Part shown: positions 44,277 to 56,880 of the stretch, one piece after another
Layout: each line of letters begins with the position of its first letter
Position numbering within the stretch: position 1 is the stretch's first letter
Source: Acanthosepion pharaonis
Taxonomy: Eukaryota > Mollusca > Cephalopoda > Sepiida > Sepiidae
Direction of reading: 5' to 3'
DNA length: 64,000 nucleotides
Assembly: GCA_903632075.3 (NCBI GenBank)
Contig: CAHIKZ030001819.1
Coordinates: 291,001-355,000 of the forward strand
Notes under the pieces: generated by a model
Told to the model about the DNA's origin: nothing
Database searches by the model: none
Seen by the model: the letters and a program-made list of their open reading frames with translations, nothing else
Translations under genes and position numbers: made by a program

Positions 44277-47200
44277 CTGAAAGTGAGCAAAAATGAAGAA
44301 AAATTAATAAAATCAAGTAAATATCAGAAGTATTCTTTCTGCATATTTTTGTTCTTTTTTTCCTGGTGCCAAATTTGTGAATATTAAACACATCAAATAT
44401 CTTGGTCTATATAAGGAAATTGAACATAGGCAGCAGAAGTTGCTATGAATCTAAAACCTTGAATCATGTTCTTAAATAGCCTCATCAGACCAAACTCATT
44501 CAGAAATATCTAAACTGTCAGTTCTATACAACACTTTCTCAGATCAATGGTTAAATTGACTTCAAGCAAATGAAAACTTTAGGTCGTAGAGAGGATCATC
44601 CTTCTTTGAAACTCATGGACTGGTACTACAGAATCACAAAGAATTGTGACAACAGAAACCCCATCTCTTGAGGACTCTCAACAGCAGCAACAACCAAAAT
44701 GGATAGCACTTGTAATTCAAAGACAAAATAATAATGTAATCAAGATGTTGACATTCCACACAAATTTAAACAAAATGGTAGGAAGAAAACTCCTATCAAT
44801 ATGAGAAAGAATGATGGCAGTTGACTTAACAATGCTATATTCCTGAAAAAAATTTTTAAGAGGACAATTTTATAAATTTCAATTGATGGCAATATTCTCC
44901 AAGAAATATATCTCAAAATAAACCTTCCAAAACAGAAGCTATGATTGGAATGAAATCATTGATCACATGTACCCTGAATTCATCATAAAAATTCAGGATG
45001 TGGAATTAGCAAATACTAAACATTTCAAATAACTTCACATATAGATCGGTTATAAATAATTTAGTATTGAGATAAGAACATAGAATAGACTGTGTTAGTG
45101 ATAGTTTTGCCCAACACTTCAAGACTAAAACAAAAAGTTTGTTTATAAAACTAAAACATTAACTGAAAAACTTGAGTCATGTTCTTAAATAATCTCATTG
45201 GATCAAGATTTTCATATGGATGTCATGTATGGTGCCAAATGCCAAGCAAGGTAGAGGGTTAAAGAATGAGACGGTTGTATAGCATAAGAGGAGGAAGTAA
45301 GAAGTGAAGATTATTAGGATATGTAGGATAGATAAATGGCTGACCCTAGACTTGAAGAGGTTAGGATCATATTGATTGGTGAAGCACCCTCTTGGGAGTC
45401 CATTTCACAAAGTAATAGTTCTTAGGAAGAAGCTAAGTTGAACTGTCTCCTTACCAATGTCATACATGACATGGCAAGTCATAGCTGTAAAGATTTAAAC
45501 TGGTGGAACTCATGTTACCTTTCAGCTAAATTGTCCATTTGATGCTAAAAGAATGATTCCAGTTTTGGTAAATTCTTCAATGTTGAAGATGCTGACGTGG
45601 AAAAGAACAGTCTGGAATTGATAGGTCTAGAAAATATATTGTAACAGCACCAGGATTGATTTTCAACATGCAGACAAAATTGTCATGCAGAAAAATCAGC
45701 AGTCAAATTCTGTTCCTACAAACTGCCCATTCTGCTCAAATGCATCATTCTTACAAGCCACTTGCTAATGGTCATTTCTGCTCAAATGCATCATTCTTAC
45801 AAGCCACTTGCTAATGGTCATTTCTGCTCAAATGTGTCATTCAAACAAAACATTTACTCATTCTCTTCCAAATGGTTCTTTCTGTTCAAATGCATCATTC
45901 AAACAAACCCCTTGCTCATTCCCCCACAAAAATTTCTTTCTGTTCAAATGCATTTTTCAAACAAGCCACTTTTCACTCCCACCAAATGGTTCTCTCTGCT
46001 TAACCTTTACAACACCACACTAACTTTCGGAGTTATCTCCCCTAGATTCACATTAATTTTTGGTGTGCTAAGTTTTTGAATGGTGGTTATATTACTAGCA
46101 CTGTAACTTTTTGGCTTTTAGAGATATTGTTATGAAATTTTCACGGTATTTGCATGAACAATTCTAGAAAAATATACACATATATACTAAATTTTAAGGA
46201 AAAAAAAACATGAAAACTAAAAAAAAATAATGACAGAACTGATGAAAAACGATTCCTACTCATCACACCATGAAAGCCTTGCATAAATAAAAGAGGGTCT
46301 CTTGTCCAGTAAGACAAATACAAAGATCGCTTTATCAAAACTATCAACAAAAGCAAGGCCAAAAATGCTTTCATTTCATCAAGCACATGTTTTTCCAAGT
46401 TCTGATTTGTGCGTTGGGCTTTGCAGTGTCAACTAATTTTGTTTTCACATTGTTTGTATAACAGTTAGTTTCCACTACCATTAACTGAATAACTTCATCA
46501 GATAAAAAAAAGATCAAAAACGTCTACCTCACTAGCTTCTTGATCAATATTTGTAGTTCCAGGAGTATAGGAAAACTCTGGTAGCCACAGGTGATCGTAT
46601 GTTTGTGATGGTTTGAAAATTCTTCCTTTTTGGTTGGAATCCCTTTCAGTCTCACTGTCACACACATCACCAATATCTGTGTGGGTAAATCTGAGAAATT
46701 TTTCTTCATTGCTCTCACTGTCCATAAAAAGTTCCTCTATCGACATAACAGATCCATGCCATGACCTGGAGGATCGAAATTGTGATGAAAAGACGAATGT
46801 TTTTAAAACACTTTACTAAAATTCACTGATAAAATAACTATTCAATTAGGACAAAATGACTGACATCCGGTCATTCCCGGTTCATATCACAAGCTTAATG
46901 ACGTATTTCCGTAGTAATAGTGATTTTTAGAAATGTACTTTCCTTTGAAACAAAGCTCTATCGCTCAGCGAACATATCCACCCAGAGAATATTGAGAAAG
47001 AATATCGCTGACAGACATGTATGCCTGAAGAGTTATAAAGGTTAAATATATCATTCAAATGAGCCACTTGCTCATCCACCCCACAACAAAGTTTATTTCT
47101 GTTCAAATACATCATTCAAAACAAGCCACTTGGTCACTCCCACTAAACATTATTTTCTGCTCAAATGTGTCATTCAAATAAGCCACTTGCTCACTTCCAC

Positions 47201-47813
47201 TAAACAGTCTTTTCTTTTCAAATGAGTCTTTCAAACAAAAGTTACTTGCTTTCTTACTCCAAAATGGTCCTTTCTGTTCAAATCCATCATTCAAGCCAGC
47301 TTCTTGCTTATTCATACTGACTTTTGTAAACAAACAACTAGGTTCCAACAACTCTGAAAATGTCTAAATAATGTCAGTCTAAAAATATTTATCATTTTAA
47401 AAAATGATTCCTTGGTGATGAAACTTGAACTAACACCCTGTTGAATACAAACCCCACATGATCTAACAAAATATTGTAACATTTGGTGTCATTTTGATCA
47501 AGATATGATTCCAGAAATCCCCAAAGAGAAGGAAAAAGAAACCAAAATTACATCCCAACTAAAATATTGTCATGTATCCACATGTATCACTTTAACAGAT
47601 CAGATAGGACAAAAATAACACCTACTCCTGTGGCCCACCAGATATGGCTGTCTTGTGATGAATATCATTCCACGTGATGACATTTTGGGCACCCGTTGTT
47701 CGAGATTCTCCAAATGTGAATATGAGTTTTCGTTCAAATGCCAATTGTAGCATTTTCAAAACAACAGTTCCTTTTTCCGTGGCTGGCAAATATGCATATC
47801 TAGTAACAGTACC
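44159..47813 (-). CDS. Deltex-family E3 ubiquitin ligase, last two exons (partial gene)
   Basis: Exons 47813-47626 and 44276-44159 join in frame (GA|G gives Glu) into the C-terminal half of a Deltex C-terminal domain, which in deltex proteins sits next to the RING finger and binds ADP-ribose/NAD. Visible signatures: RYAYLPATEKGTVVLKMLQ, ERKLIFTFGESRTTG, VITWNDIHHKT, EFGYPDPTYLERV. In known deltex proteins the corresponding text is YLPDNEKG, RLIFTIGTS, WNDIHHKT and GYPD. The GYPDPTYL spelling recalls DTX3L-type members, but the paralogue cannot be set. RING and N-terminal exons were not found up to 64000. The intron carries a minisatellite and a piggyBac element. Confidence 0.9.
44277..45724 (-). 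other. Deltex intron, left part, with dispersed repeats
   Basis: 44470-44720 resembles 5190-5340 in DUT intron 2, and 45170-45235 is a further partial copy (TCTTAAATAATCTCATTGGA; CATATGGATGTCATGT). 45240-45600 has near-balanced composition and no recognised identity. Confidence 0.5.
46004..47041 (-). mobile_element. piggyBac-like element, internally deleted
   Basis: Bounded by TTAA at 46000-46003 and 47042-47045 with inverted ends CCTTTACAAC and (right end) GTTATAAAGG. 1038 bp, too short for a full ~600-residue transposase. On removal, CTCTGC-TTAA-ATATATCATTCAAA restores the minisatellite consensus. Confidence 0.9.
46141..46746 (-). pseudogene. piggyBac transposase N-terminal fragment
   Basis: The minus strand reads an acidic start (MSIEELFMDSESNEE), then DEVIQLMVVETNCYTNNV, then LDEMKAFLALLLLIVLIKR, YWTRDPLLF and FHGVMSRNRF, the order of a piggyBac transposase N-terminal domain. 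At least one frame change near 46400-46500. The catalytic aspartates and C-terminal zinc-ribbon are missing. Confidence 0.85.
47626..47813 (-). CDS. Deltex-like penultimate exon
   Basis: 188 bp; acceptor GTTTTTGCAG at 47814, donor GTAGGT at 47625. It encodes GTVTRYAYLPATEKGTVV through WNDIHHKTAISGGPQ. Reading past the donor gives an immediate stop, which supports the splice. Confidence 0.9.
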
Positions 47814-47927
47814 CTGCAAAAACAACAATATTTTGAATATTAACATTATTCAACAAAATGAAAGAAATGTGTCTTATGCATCTCTTTCTTTCTCTATTTT
47901 TGTCTCTCTCTCTCCATAAATATATAC

Positions 47928-48270
47928 AGGGTTGCAATAAAATCACTATACAGTTACTTACAATAACAATTAAGACAAAGCAATTAACCAACAGTACAGA
48001 AATTTATTATTAAAATGGTTCTGGTTAATTTTGGTTAATAACAATAAAATGCTATGGTAAACAATAGTAAATTAATTACCAATACTGTAAGAACTGCAAG
48101 CCACCTGCTTCAATGCATTCTCTACAACATGAGAGTATGTTTCAATGTCTGTCATGACACAAATATTTCTGATGGCTTAAGTCTGCAAATGCATCTCAAA
48201 TAAATTGCTTAAGGTCATCTATATTTCTCAGTTTCTTTGCAAAAACAGAATCTTTTTCACCTGTGTCTGT
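47928..48270 (-). pseudogene. mariner/IS630-type DNA transposon, 3' end
   Basis: The minus strand (48270 to 48080) reads FAKKLRNIDDLKQFI, a region with CHDRH, and CRECIEAGGLQF, the C-terminus of mariner-type transposases. At 47928 the sequence CAGGGTTGCAATAAAATCAC beside TATA looks like the terminal inverted repeat. The N-terminal half is absent. Confidence 0.6.
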
Positions 48271-48369
48271 TGTTTGTCTGACTCATTTTTTTTTATTGAT
48301 TATTGTCTGTTTTTGTGGTATTGCATTTTTGTTTGTCTCGTGATTTTTTTTTTTTTTTTTTTTTTTTTT

Positions 48370-51300
48370 GATGTTATGGGACACCCACTGTTATGAAGGC
48401 ATCTTCACAGCAGACACAAGAACTACCCCAGCCGCTACTATAGCATGGGTGGTGAACAGACCAAAAAAGGGCTCGGACTATTATGAGGGCCTCAAGGGAA
48501 AATACCAAAAATTCATTGCTGTTGATAGTGCCCTCGATGATGGAAGCTCTCTGGGACAATCCAGTGAGACCTTTACCCCCACAGATTTCTGCCCAGTCTG
48601 TGTTTAAGGAACACTGGTTTTAAAGAAGTCTAGCCATTGAGGGGCTTGAGAGATCAGAGTAAGGCTGCTTTTCTTCTTCATGATCTCTTGCCCTTTGGCA
48701 TAGATGTAGCTGTGATCCAGGAGACACACTTTGTTGTGATGTTGATGCTCATGTGCCGTCTAGTGACTTTGTTGTTTATTCAGCTGATCAGAGGTGTTTC
48801 CTTGTTAGTTGAATGTTCCCTGGAGGCCAGTTGATCGTGAATGATATTGCTGTAAGCAATGGTTTGTTTTGGGTCATTGCAGTTTATGTGCCTAACAACC
48901 AAAGGCAGCGTGTCAACTTTTTCTGTCAGTTGGGGCCATTACTAGTTGATTCATCATGCTTAGTCTTAATGGGAAACTGGAATACCATCCTGGACCCTAA
49001 GATAGACAGGGGCGGGGAGCTAGTGAGAGGTCATCGGGCAATCGTACCTTGGTTGATCTGATTGGCAAGTTTGCACTCGTTGACAGATACCAGGTCAATC
49101 ATCCGGGGCAGGAGATGTGAATGTGGGCTTTTAAGTGGTCATCTCTCTGGGTAGCCAGCAACTTGGATAGAATATTAATTAGAAGGGTCGATCTAGATTT
49201 GCTAGATTTTTCCATGTTTCACCGTTTAAACTATTCAGACCATACACTCGTCTGTGCCCGGATAGTGTTAGATGTAGAATGGCTGGACACTGGAAGTTCA
49301 ATCTGTCTTTACTGGACATGTGGGACTTCTAGCGACAGCTGACTAGATTAGTGCAGCTGGAATTAGTGGAGGCGGTTATTGGGAATAAGTTGTGGGAGGG
49401 ACTTAAGGATAGCATTAGAACTTTCACCACCAAATATAACTGACGACTCACCTTAGACAGGGCTAAGATGGTGAAAACTTTAGAGGATAGTCCGTCCCAG
49501 GCGGGGCTGGGGAGGGGGATTCCCTAGAAATAGCACTAGCTAGACAGGCTCTGAAGTGTGAGACTAGCAAGTGCTACCAGGTCAGGTAATGAGACATAGG
49601 TTAAACAAGATGTCTAATGAAGCTGTGAATATGGGTGCAGAACTGCACAAAGAAGAGATCCATCAAAGTTCTGATTGATGCATTCACATGGTCAATACTC
49701 CAAAGGGGCATAATCTGTGGTCAATCAATGTGTGAGGTGTTTCTGTATCATTTTGAGAGCCATTTTACCAAGGAGTCTGGTCTCAGTGGTGACAAGTTTT
49801 GCAGCTATTTGGCTGACTTTCCTCAATTGAAGCATCTAACTGTGAGGTTGAAATCACAGAGAGTGAAGTTCACTTGGCATTGAAGAGAGTCAGCAGTGGC
49901 AAGTCTCTGGGACTTGATGGTCTGCTCTATGAACTGTACTTGAGGCTGTCACACATCTTTGTTCTGATTTTGACAGTTGTGTTCAACAACTGGTTCTGGC
50001 AGGAGTCCATCCCTGATTGGATCTCCAGGGGTGTGATCATGCTGTTGAAAATGGCAAGGGTGTTGGGCAGGAATTAGATGATTACAGGCCTATAACTTTG
50101 CTAAACACAGAGTTAAAGTAGTACAGAAGGTGCTTGAGTGGTACAAGAAGATGATGGCGGGGCCAAAATTAATAGCAACAAGTGGAAGGGGGTCATGCTT
50201 CTGGGGCCTTTTAGTTGGACAGATGGACCTGTCCACATTCTTGGAGAGTGGTTTAGGCCTGGTCTACAGCTGAAGAAGAATTGGTCTAAAGTACAGTCAA
50301 AGTTTGAAGCAGCGGTTCAGACTTGGCTTTGACAGAGGCGGCCTATAAAAGCGGAAGTGTGTACCTCTTATGTCTTTACAATTATCCTTTACTGATTGGC
50401 TGTACTTTCTTTCTGCAAGAACAGAAAAAGGCACTCGATATTTTGTTGGCCTCCCCTCTTGTGGAGTGGTCACAAGCATCTGGTCTGTAGAGTGACTGTT
50501 GCCCAACATCTGTGTCATGGGGGGGGAGAGGGGGCTGGGAATGCCACACTTGTACCATCAGCACACTTCAAGATTGGTATTCCTACACCGTGCATTGACA
50601 GAAGATTCAATTTTGGAAGAGAGTGTTAGGGACGCCTTCCCTAGCATAACCATTCCTCTCTTTGTTTCGAAGGCTGAGCACCATCATAAGCCTCAGAATC
50701 AATAAAAATTCTTCCAAGAGTATCAGGCAGCCTTACGGGTTCTGACTCAGTGTAGTGACCTTTTACAGCTTCTAGGCTATTGTATCACGATCTAGTGGTA
50801 GGGACTGTGATGAACCACCTTTGTGGCCAGCTCAGCTTGTTGGTATCAGAATTGTGCTCTTTCTGGTCTTGGGTGCCAGTGGTGAACTACCTCAGCTACC
50901 CTGAATTTTCACTTTGATTGATTCATAACATGCTGCCTCTCAATGATGTAGCCTTCAGATGAGGCTGGGTGAATTTGCCTGACTGTCATTGTTGTGACCT
51001 TAGTTTAGAAGCAGTGGCTTCACACGTATTCTACCACTGCCCTCAGGTGTGCTCTTTCGTCCCAGAAAGTCAGCAAGTTGATGGCTCATATTGCTCTCAA
51101 TCATCTTGGGTCCATTGAACTCGTGTATGCCTGTGACAATGTGTCACCCCAGTTCTTTGAGGTGAAATGGATGGTGTTTCTCATGTTGCTAGCCATGGCA
51201 AGAATGGTGGTATGAACATCTCGAATGGAAGGAATCTTGTGATATGAGCGTTATTCTCATTAGGATCTGGTTGGATTCTTTGGGCATCTGATAGAAAGTG

Positions 51301-51520
51301 TTTGATATTGACAGATTTCAGCGAAAGGTGGGTATCTGTGGCAAGCATGGTTCATGTGAATGGGACTAGCCTTGATTTTCTCTTTTAAGTCTCCTTGAAC
51401 ATAATGGGGCAGTTTCCTGTGAACCTTCCCCTTAGACTTTTAGCTTTCCTAGTTAATGTGAATAAGTTTTGTCCCTGGCCTGTTCCCAGCACTCTTTTTT
51501 GTTATGGGCCATGTCAAGAT
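48370..51520 (+). pseudogene. L1/Tx1-like LINE, decayed
   Basis: Endonuclease: LRDQSKAAFLLHDL, DVAVIQETHF, FWVIAVYVPNNQRQR, GNWNTILDPKIDRGG. RT: LKRVSSGKSLGLDGLLYELY, IPDWISRGVIMLLK, DDYRPITLLNTELK. Frames change many times and the palm with the YADD box is deleted after about 50120. Clade is inferred from the DRGG/LDG-YE-Y layout. A 30-base T-run precedes it at 48340. Confidence 0.75.
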
Positions 51521-52180
51521 TCCCAATCTCCCCAGTTTGTTTTTAACCTCTTTTTTCATCTCAGCTGAGTCAGACTTTGTATTTTCCCACTCCACTATTT
51601 AATTTTTCCTTCTCCACTCCATTAGTGAGTTTGCTTCTTGATTCTGTTGAATGGCAGAATACAGTGGCCATTCTCATTATTTTGAGGAATGGACAAGTCC
51701 TACTAGCATCTGTTTTGTTTTAGTTTGAATATTTTGTTGTGTTTTTAGTTTCATTTTTTGGGTTCGTTATTTCATGCATCCTGAAAATTTTTATATATTT
51801 TTACAGGAAGAAAAAAGAAAATGTAAAAAAAAAAAAGATACATTATGAACATTATAAATTTTTACATCATGGGGTGTTTTGTAGATCCCTTGTGAATTTG
51901 CGGTATTATGGCACATGTTGGATTGAGAGGTGATGGACAAGTTCTTGTGGTGATTGAGCATATTGTAAAGAATGAATAGGTTGTGATTGTGATTAACTAG
52001 GCCTAGGATAGTCAGTGAATACCAGCCTTTCTCCACTTCCCCTTTGACTTTGTACCATAATTTTGTAATTTTTACAAAATAAATATACATTCCAACTAGA
52101 TTAAAATCAATAATATGTGTAAAAAAGTGTATATCTATAAAAAGACAATATGAATAAAGACAAAATGAAAACTTATCTCA
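51521..52180. other. Noncoding spacer
   Basis: No gene recognised; A-runs at 51825. Confidence 0.4.
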
Positions 52181-52229
52181 GCCAATGCATTTCATCCTCT
52201 GTGGGACTTTATCAAGGCAGGGATTTTAT

Positions 52230-52740
52230 TTTGTAACAAATATTTAGATTAAAGCTCACTCTCATTCAATGGGTATTCTCTTTGAATTCTCCAATTCATC
52301 CCATACTAATTCAATGGGAGAGAGCTTAGGAGATTGAGGCAACCATGTCATAATTTCTTTTTTTGACAAAAAGCTAAGCACTTAACTATAAAAAGTTACC
52401 ATACAACAGCATCATATTTTGTTTCTATCAATAAAACCACCACCTGCATTAATTAGTGCTTTACAAAGTTTTGGCATTCTTTCCAATAGTTTTTGAAAAA
52501 AAAATAGGAGATGGCAGTCCTTCATAAGCATTCTTCAAGCAATGAAAAAGCTCATTCTCACTCTTTGGTATTCTATTCAAACTCTCTTATCCAATTTAAC
52601 CGTTACAAATTCAATGGGAGAGAGGTCAGGAGATTGAGGCAGCCAAGTTATAATTTTCAAAATTTTATTCCTTTTTTTGGACTCAAAGTAATTTTGACAT
52701 AATTTAGAAGAGTGTTTCGGATGCTTGTCTTGTTAAAAGG
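52230..52740 (-). pseudogene. Two Tc1-like transposase fragments in series
   Basis: The minus strand reads WLPQSPKLSPIELVWDELE at 52350-52290 and WLPQSPDLSPIEF at 52650-52600, each the SPDLNPIE box region of Tc1-like transposases. Upstream text of the second reads KHPKHSSKLCQNYFESKK. The two copies share ACAAATTCAATGGGAGAGAG-like DNA and look like a local duplication or two neighbouring insertions. Confidence 0.6.
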
Positions 52741-53123
52741 TGAATGTTTCTAATTATGCATAAACCAGATGATATAACGAGATGTCTTTAGAAAATCAAA
52801 TGATATTCTTTTTTTCATGATTCCCTTGATCTGAATCAAATCTACAGCCCTTTTGGTAATCTCAAAAAGTTTACTGAAGGGTTATTAGTGAAAACAAAAT
52901 ATAATATTTCTTATAAAAAATATTCATAATTTAGTAAAATGAATTTTAGACATGAATCAGACTTTTTAGTAGTAAGTGGAGTCAGGAGAAAGACTGAAAG
53001 ATAAAAGCAATTGCATTGTAGTTATTAAAATTTTATCTTTTACTTTAAAAAATATAAGGGATCTCATCTTAAGGTGTTTTTAAAGAAATGCAGGGTAGTT
53101 CAAAACTTTTTGCCTGTAGTATG

Positions 53124-53130
<7 letters not shown>
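52741..53130. other. Noncoding spacer
   Basis: Nothing recognised. Confidence 0.4.
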
Positions 53131-53178
<48 letters not shown>

Positions 53179-53185
53179 TAGATAG
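53131..53185. repeat. (AT)n(AG)n microsatellite
   Basis: AT run followed by AG and GATA repeats. Confidence 0.95.
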
Positions 53186-53380
53186 ATAATATTAGTGGAA
53201 AATATACATACATATGCAAAATATATAAATACCCATACATGTATATTTTTAGAAAAAAAATTCCAAGAGGAAGGATCCAGGTAGAACTCAATGTCTAGGA
53301 CAGAGTAAGGATATAATAAAAAGGCTTAAACACTAATATTTCATGGTCATAATTTATTCCATTGGAATCGTAAATACGAT
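53186..53380 (-). repeat. GATA-flanked interspersed repeat, copy 1
   Basis: Reverse complement of 54245-54430 and 54560-54735: shared AATATTAGTGGAAAATATAC, GACATTGAGTTCTACCT (reverse) and TTCCATTGGAAT. Its end adjoins a GATA/AT microsatellite in each copy. Confidence 0.8.
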
Positions 53381-53780
53381 CCAATTCATCAGACCTACAA
53401 ATTCAAAAAGAAAACAGAAAAAAACAATTCCGGAAATAAAAACAGAATTTAGAGAAAGTGTAAGTATGAGGAGGAGGGAGAATTTTAGGAGAGATGGGTT
53501 TAATTAAGAGAAAAAAATGAATGTTGACGGATGTCTAATGCATAAAGATACATTTCGTGGTGACATACACACACCATAGACAATCTAATGTTAGAATAAG
53601 AGGGAGGGAAAGACGAGGTGGGGGAGAGAGATGGGACGAAGGAAAGTAAAATTGCGTTTACTTAAAGGGCCGCTTTGTAATTGAGAAAATTTGACAAATT
53701 TAATATTGACTACAGGTTACAAATCAAATATAAATATATAAAGATAAATATAACGATTATCTAATCCAGCAAGGACCTAT
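53381..53780. other. Purine-rich noncoding segment
   Basis: GGAGGAGGGAGAA-type stretches; no coding signal. Confidence 0.4.
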
Positions 53781-53799
53781 ATTTCTATGTTCAAAAACA

Positions 53800-54002
53800 C
53801 ATTGAATACACACAATAACATATACATGTATAGACATACACATAGGCATGTACCCACACACACACATACATACCCATGTGCACACATATATAAAAAAATA
53901 TATTCACATATCCACACATACACATATTCATCTATATCCATATACACACACTTTTCACATACATATACACGCATACACATGCACATACCCATATATACAC
54001 AT

Positions 54003-54065
<63 letters not shown>

Positions 54066-54129
54066 CATACACACACATGCACATACACATGTATATGTGA
54101 ATATACAGTTACACACATGATACATACAT

Positions 54130-54204
<75 letters not shown>

Positions 54205-54245
54205 TACACATATACATATACATACATACACACACATATATACAC
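53800..54245. repeat. Compound CA/TA/CATA microsatellite
   Basis: Long mixed array of ACAC, ATAC and (AT)n. Both strands stay open for more than 150 codons only because the repeat excludes stops in those frames. Confidence 0.95.
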
Positions 54246-54440
54246 ATTCCAATGGAATAAATTATGACCATGGAATATTAGTGTTTACACTTTTTATTAT
54301 ATCCTTAATCTGTCACAGACATTGAGTTCTACCTATTTCTTCCTCTTGAAATTTTTTTCTAAAAATATACATGTATAGGTATTTATATATATATTTTGCA
54401 TATGTATGTATATTTTCCACTAATATTATCTATCTATCTA
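54246..54440 (+). repeat. GATA-flanked interspersed repeat, copy 2
   Basis: Starts TTCCAATGGAATAAATTATG and ends at TATCTATCTATCTA. Inverted relative to 53186-53380. Confidence 0.8.
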
Positions 54441-54459
54441 TCTATATATATATCTATAT

Positions 54460-54491
<32 letters not shown>

Positions 54492-54555
54492 CATACACAT
54501 ACATACATATATACACACACCCTTACATATACACACATACACACACATATATACA
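54441..54555. repeat. (AT)n and CATA microsatellite
   Basis: Joins copies 2 and 3 of the flanking repeat. Confidence 0.95.
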
Positions 54556-54760
54556 CGATTCCAATGGAATAAATTATGACCATGGAATATTAGTGTTTAA
54601 GCCTTTTTATTATATCCTTACTCTGTCCTAGACATTGAGTTCTACCTGGATCCTTCCTCTTGGAATTTTTTTTCATTAAAAAAAATATACATATATAAAT
54701 ATTTATATATTTTGCATATGTATGTATATTTATATATATATTATAACACATATCTATCTT
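54556..54760 (+). repeat. GATA-flanked interspersed repeat, copy 3
   Basis: Direct repeat of 54246-54440, more similar to copy 1 in ACCTGGATCCTTCCTCTTGG. Confidence 0.8.
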
Positions 54761-54763
54761 ATT

Positions 54764-54812
<49 letters not shown>

Positions 54813-55100
54813 TAAAATATACAAAATATAAATAAAATACAAATATATAAAACAATAAAAAATACATAAAATAAATATATACAACTTTTCCAATGGAATA
54901 AAAAATTTAACAGATACATGGAATAGCCATTTTGTTTAAATTATTCAGAATAATTTTAGAATAATAAAAGATATTAAGTTTTTTTTTTACAATAAATATT
55001 GTTTGGAATTTAAGGAAAAAAATATTTATTTGTAATAAAATTATTAAGTTTATAAATTAAATATTTTATGTTATATCATATATATATATATATATATAAA

Positions 55101-55157
<57 letters not shown>

Positions 55158-56831
55158 ATATATCATACTATCAATTTTAAAAAAAATTTTTTATTTGTTT
55201 TATTTTTTATAAGTTAATTTTAAAATTAAAATAAATTAATTTATTTATTTTATAATATTAAAATTTTTATATATGTTTCAATTTTTTATATGAATAAATT
55301 TATACTAAATATTTATTTTTAAATTTTATTTATACATTATTTGATTTTTAACATTTATATATAAATATTTTAATATATATATATCTAATATATAAATATA
55401 TTTTATATATATTTATATAAAATATATAATAAGCTTCATTTAATATATTAAATATATCATATATATATATCATATAATATATTATATTATATTTATATTT
55501 TTTAAATTTAAATAAAATATAAATATAAATAATATGTATATATTTATATATATCATTTACATTATATAAATATTTTGTAAAACAATTTTAATATATATAT
55601 TTTTATATATAAAAAATATAAATATTTAGAAAATTTATCTTTAATAAATATGTTAAAATATTTTTGAAAAATAAAATATTTTTCAATTTTACAAAAATTA
55701 TAATCAAAAAAAAATATTATATAAAAATGTATATTTTTTATATATTTATTTAAAATATATATATATATATATATATATTTATTTTTATATGTTTTTATTG
55801 TTATTATTATGAAAAATATATTTATTTATATATTTATAAATATTGAAATACATAAATAAATATGTTATTTATTATAAAATTATATAAATTATAATTTTAA
55901 AAAAAAAAATAAAATTTTTTTATAACATAAAAAATTTATTAAATTTAAAACAAAAAAAAAGTTTAAAAAAAACTTAAATATCCAAAATATATTATAAAAA
56001 TATATTTGAATTATATAAAAATATTAAAAAATTGATGAATATTTTAATTTTAAAAACAAAATATTTTATATATTAATATTAATATTTTATAAAAAAAATA
56101 ATTTAATTTGATTATTATATTTTTTTTTTTTTTAACATTTAATGCATTTATAAATTATCAATAAATTAAAAAAAAAAAGGAAATTTTTTTAAAAATAAAC
56201 ATTTTTTTTTATCATAGAATAAAAAAATTATTTAAAATTTTTCCATTTTAAAATATAATTATAATATATATTATAAATTTTCTAAATAAAAATTTTAAAC
56301 AAATTTAATATTTTAACTATTTAATCACAGATATTTGGAGAAAAAAAAAAATTTATTTTTTAAAAAATTATATTATTTATATATATATATATATATATAT
56401 ATCATATTATATATTTTAAAAAATATAAAATAAAAAATATTAAAATGTACAAAAATTTATAAATCTAAAATATTAAAAAAAATGATTAAAAAAAATAAAT
56501 TTGAATTCATTTTTTTCATATAATTTTTGTTCAAATTTTAATTAAAAATTTTTTTTAAATTTTGCATTACATAAAATTGACATTTTTTAAATTCAAAGAA
56601 AATAATCATTTGACTAACAAAATTAGACATGAAAAATAAATTTAAATTTTTTAAAGAATTTGAAAAATATATAAAATCATGTTTATTAAAAAAAATTAAA
56701 AATTAAAAAAAAAATGAAAAAAAAAAATTTTAAAATTTTTAAATAAAAAATTAAAAAAATGGAAAAAATTTTTTTTTTTTTGAAAATTTAATGAAGATTT
56801 AAGTATTTAATAAAATAAAAATTTTAAAAAT

Positions 56832-56880
<49 letters not shown>

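Larger units (their letters stand above)
45725..47330. repeat. ~46-62 bp minisatellite split by a piggyBac element
   Basis: Units built on TTCTGCTCAAATGCATCATT, CAAACAAGCCACTTGCTCA and a variable spacer run from 45725 to 46003 and from 47042 to about 47320. The first two units are 46 bp, the rest about 60 bp. The halves join cleanly if the insert at 46004-47041 and one TTAA are removed. Confidence 0.85.

Noticed and set aside
45762..46079. 105-codon open frame across the minisatellite
   Set aside because: It reads tandem repeat units and runs into the piggyBac insert; no domain.
53777..54271. Open frames of about 160 codons on both strands (Tyr-Ile or Thr-His repeats)
   Set aside because: They translate a compound CA/TA microsatellite; openness is a product of the repeat.
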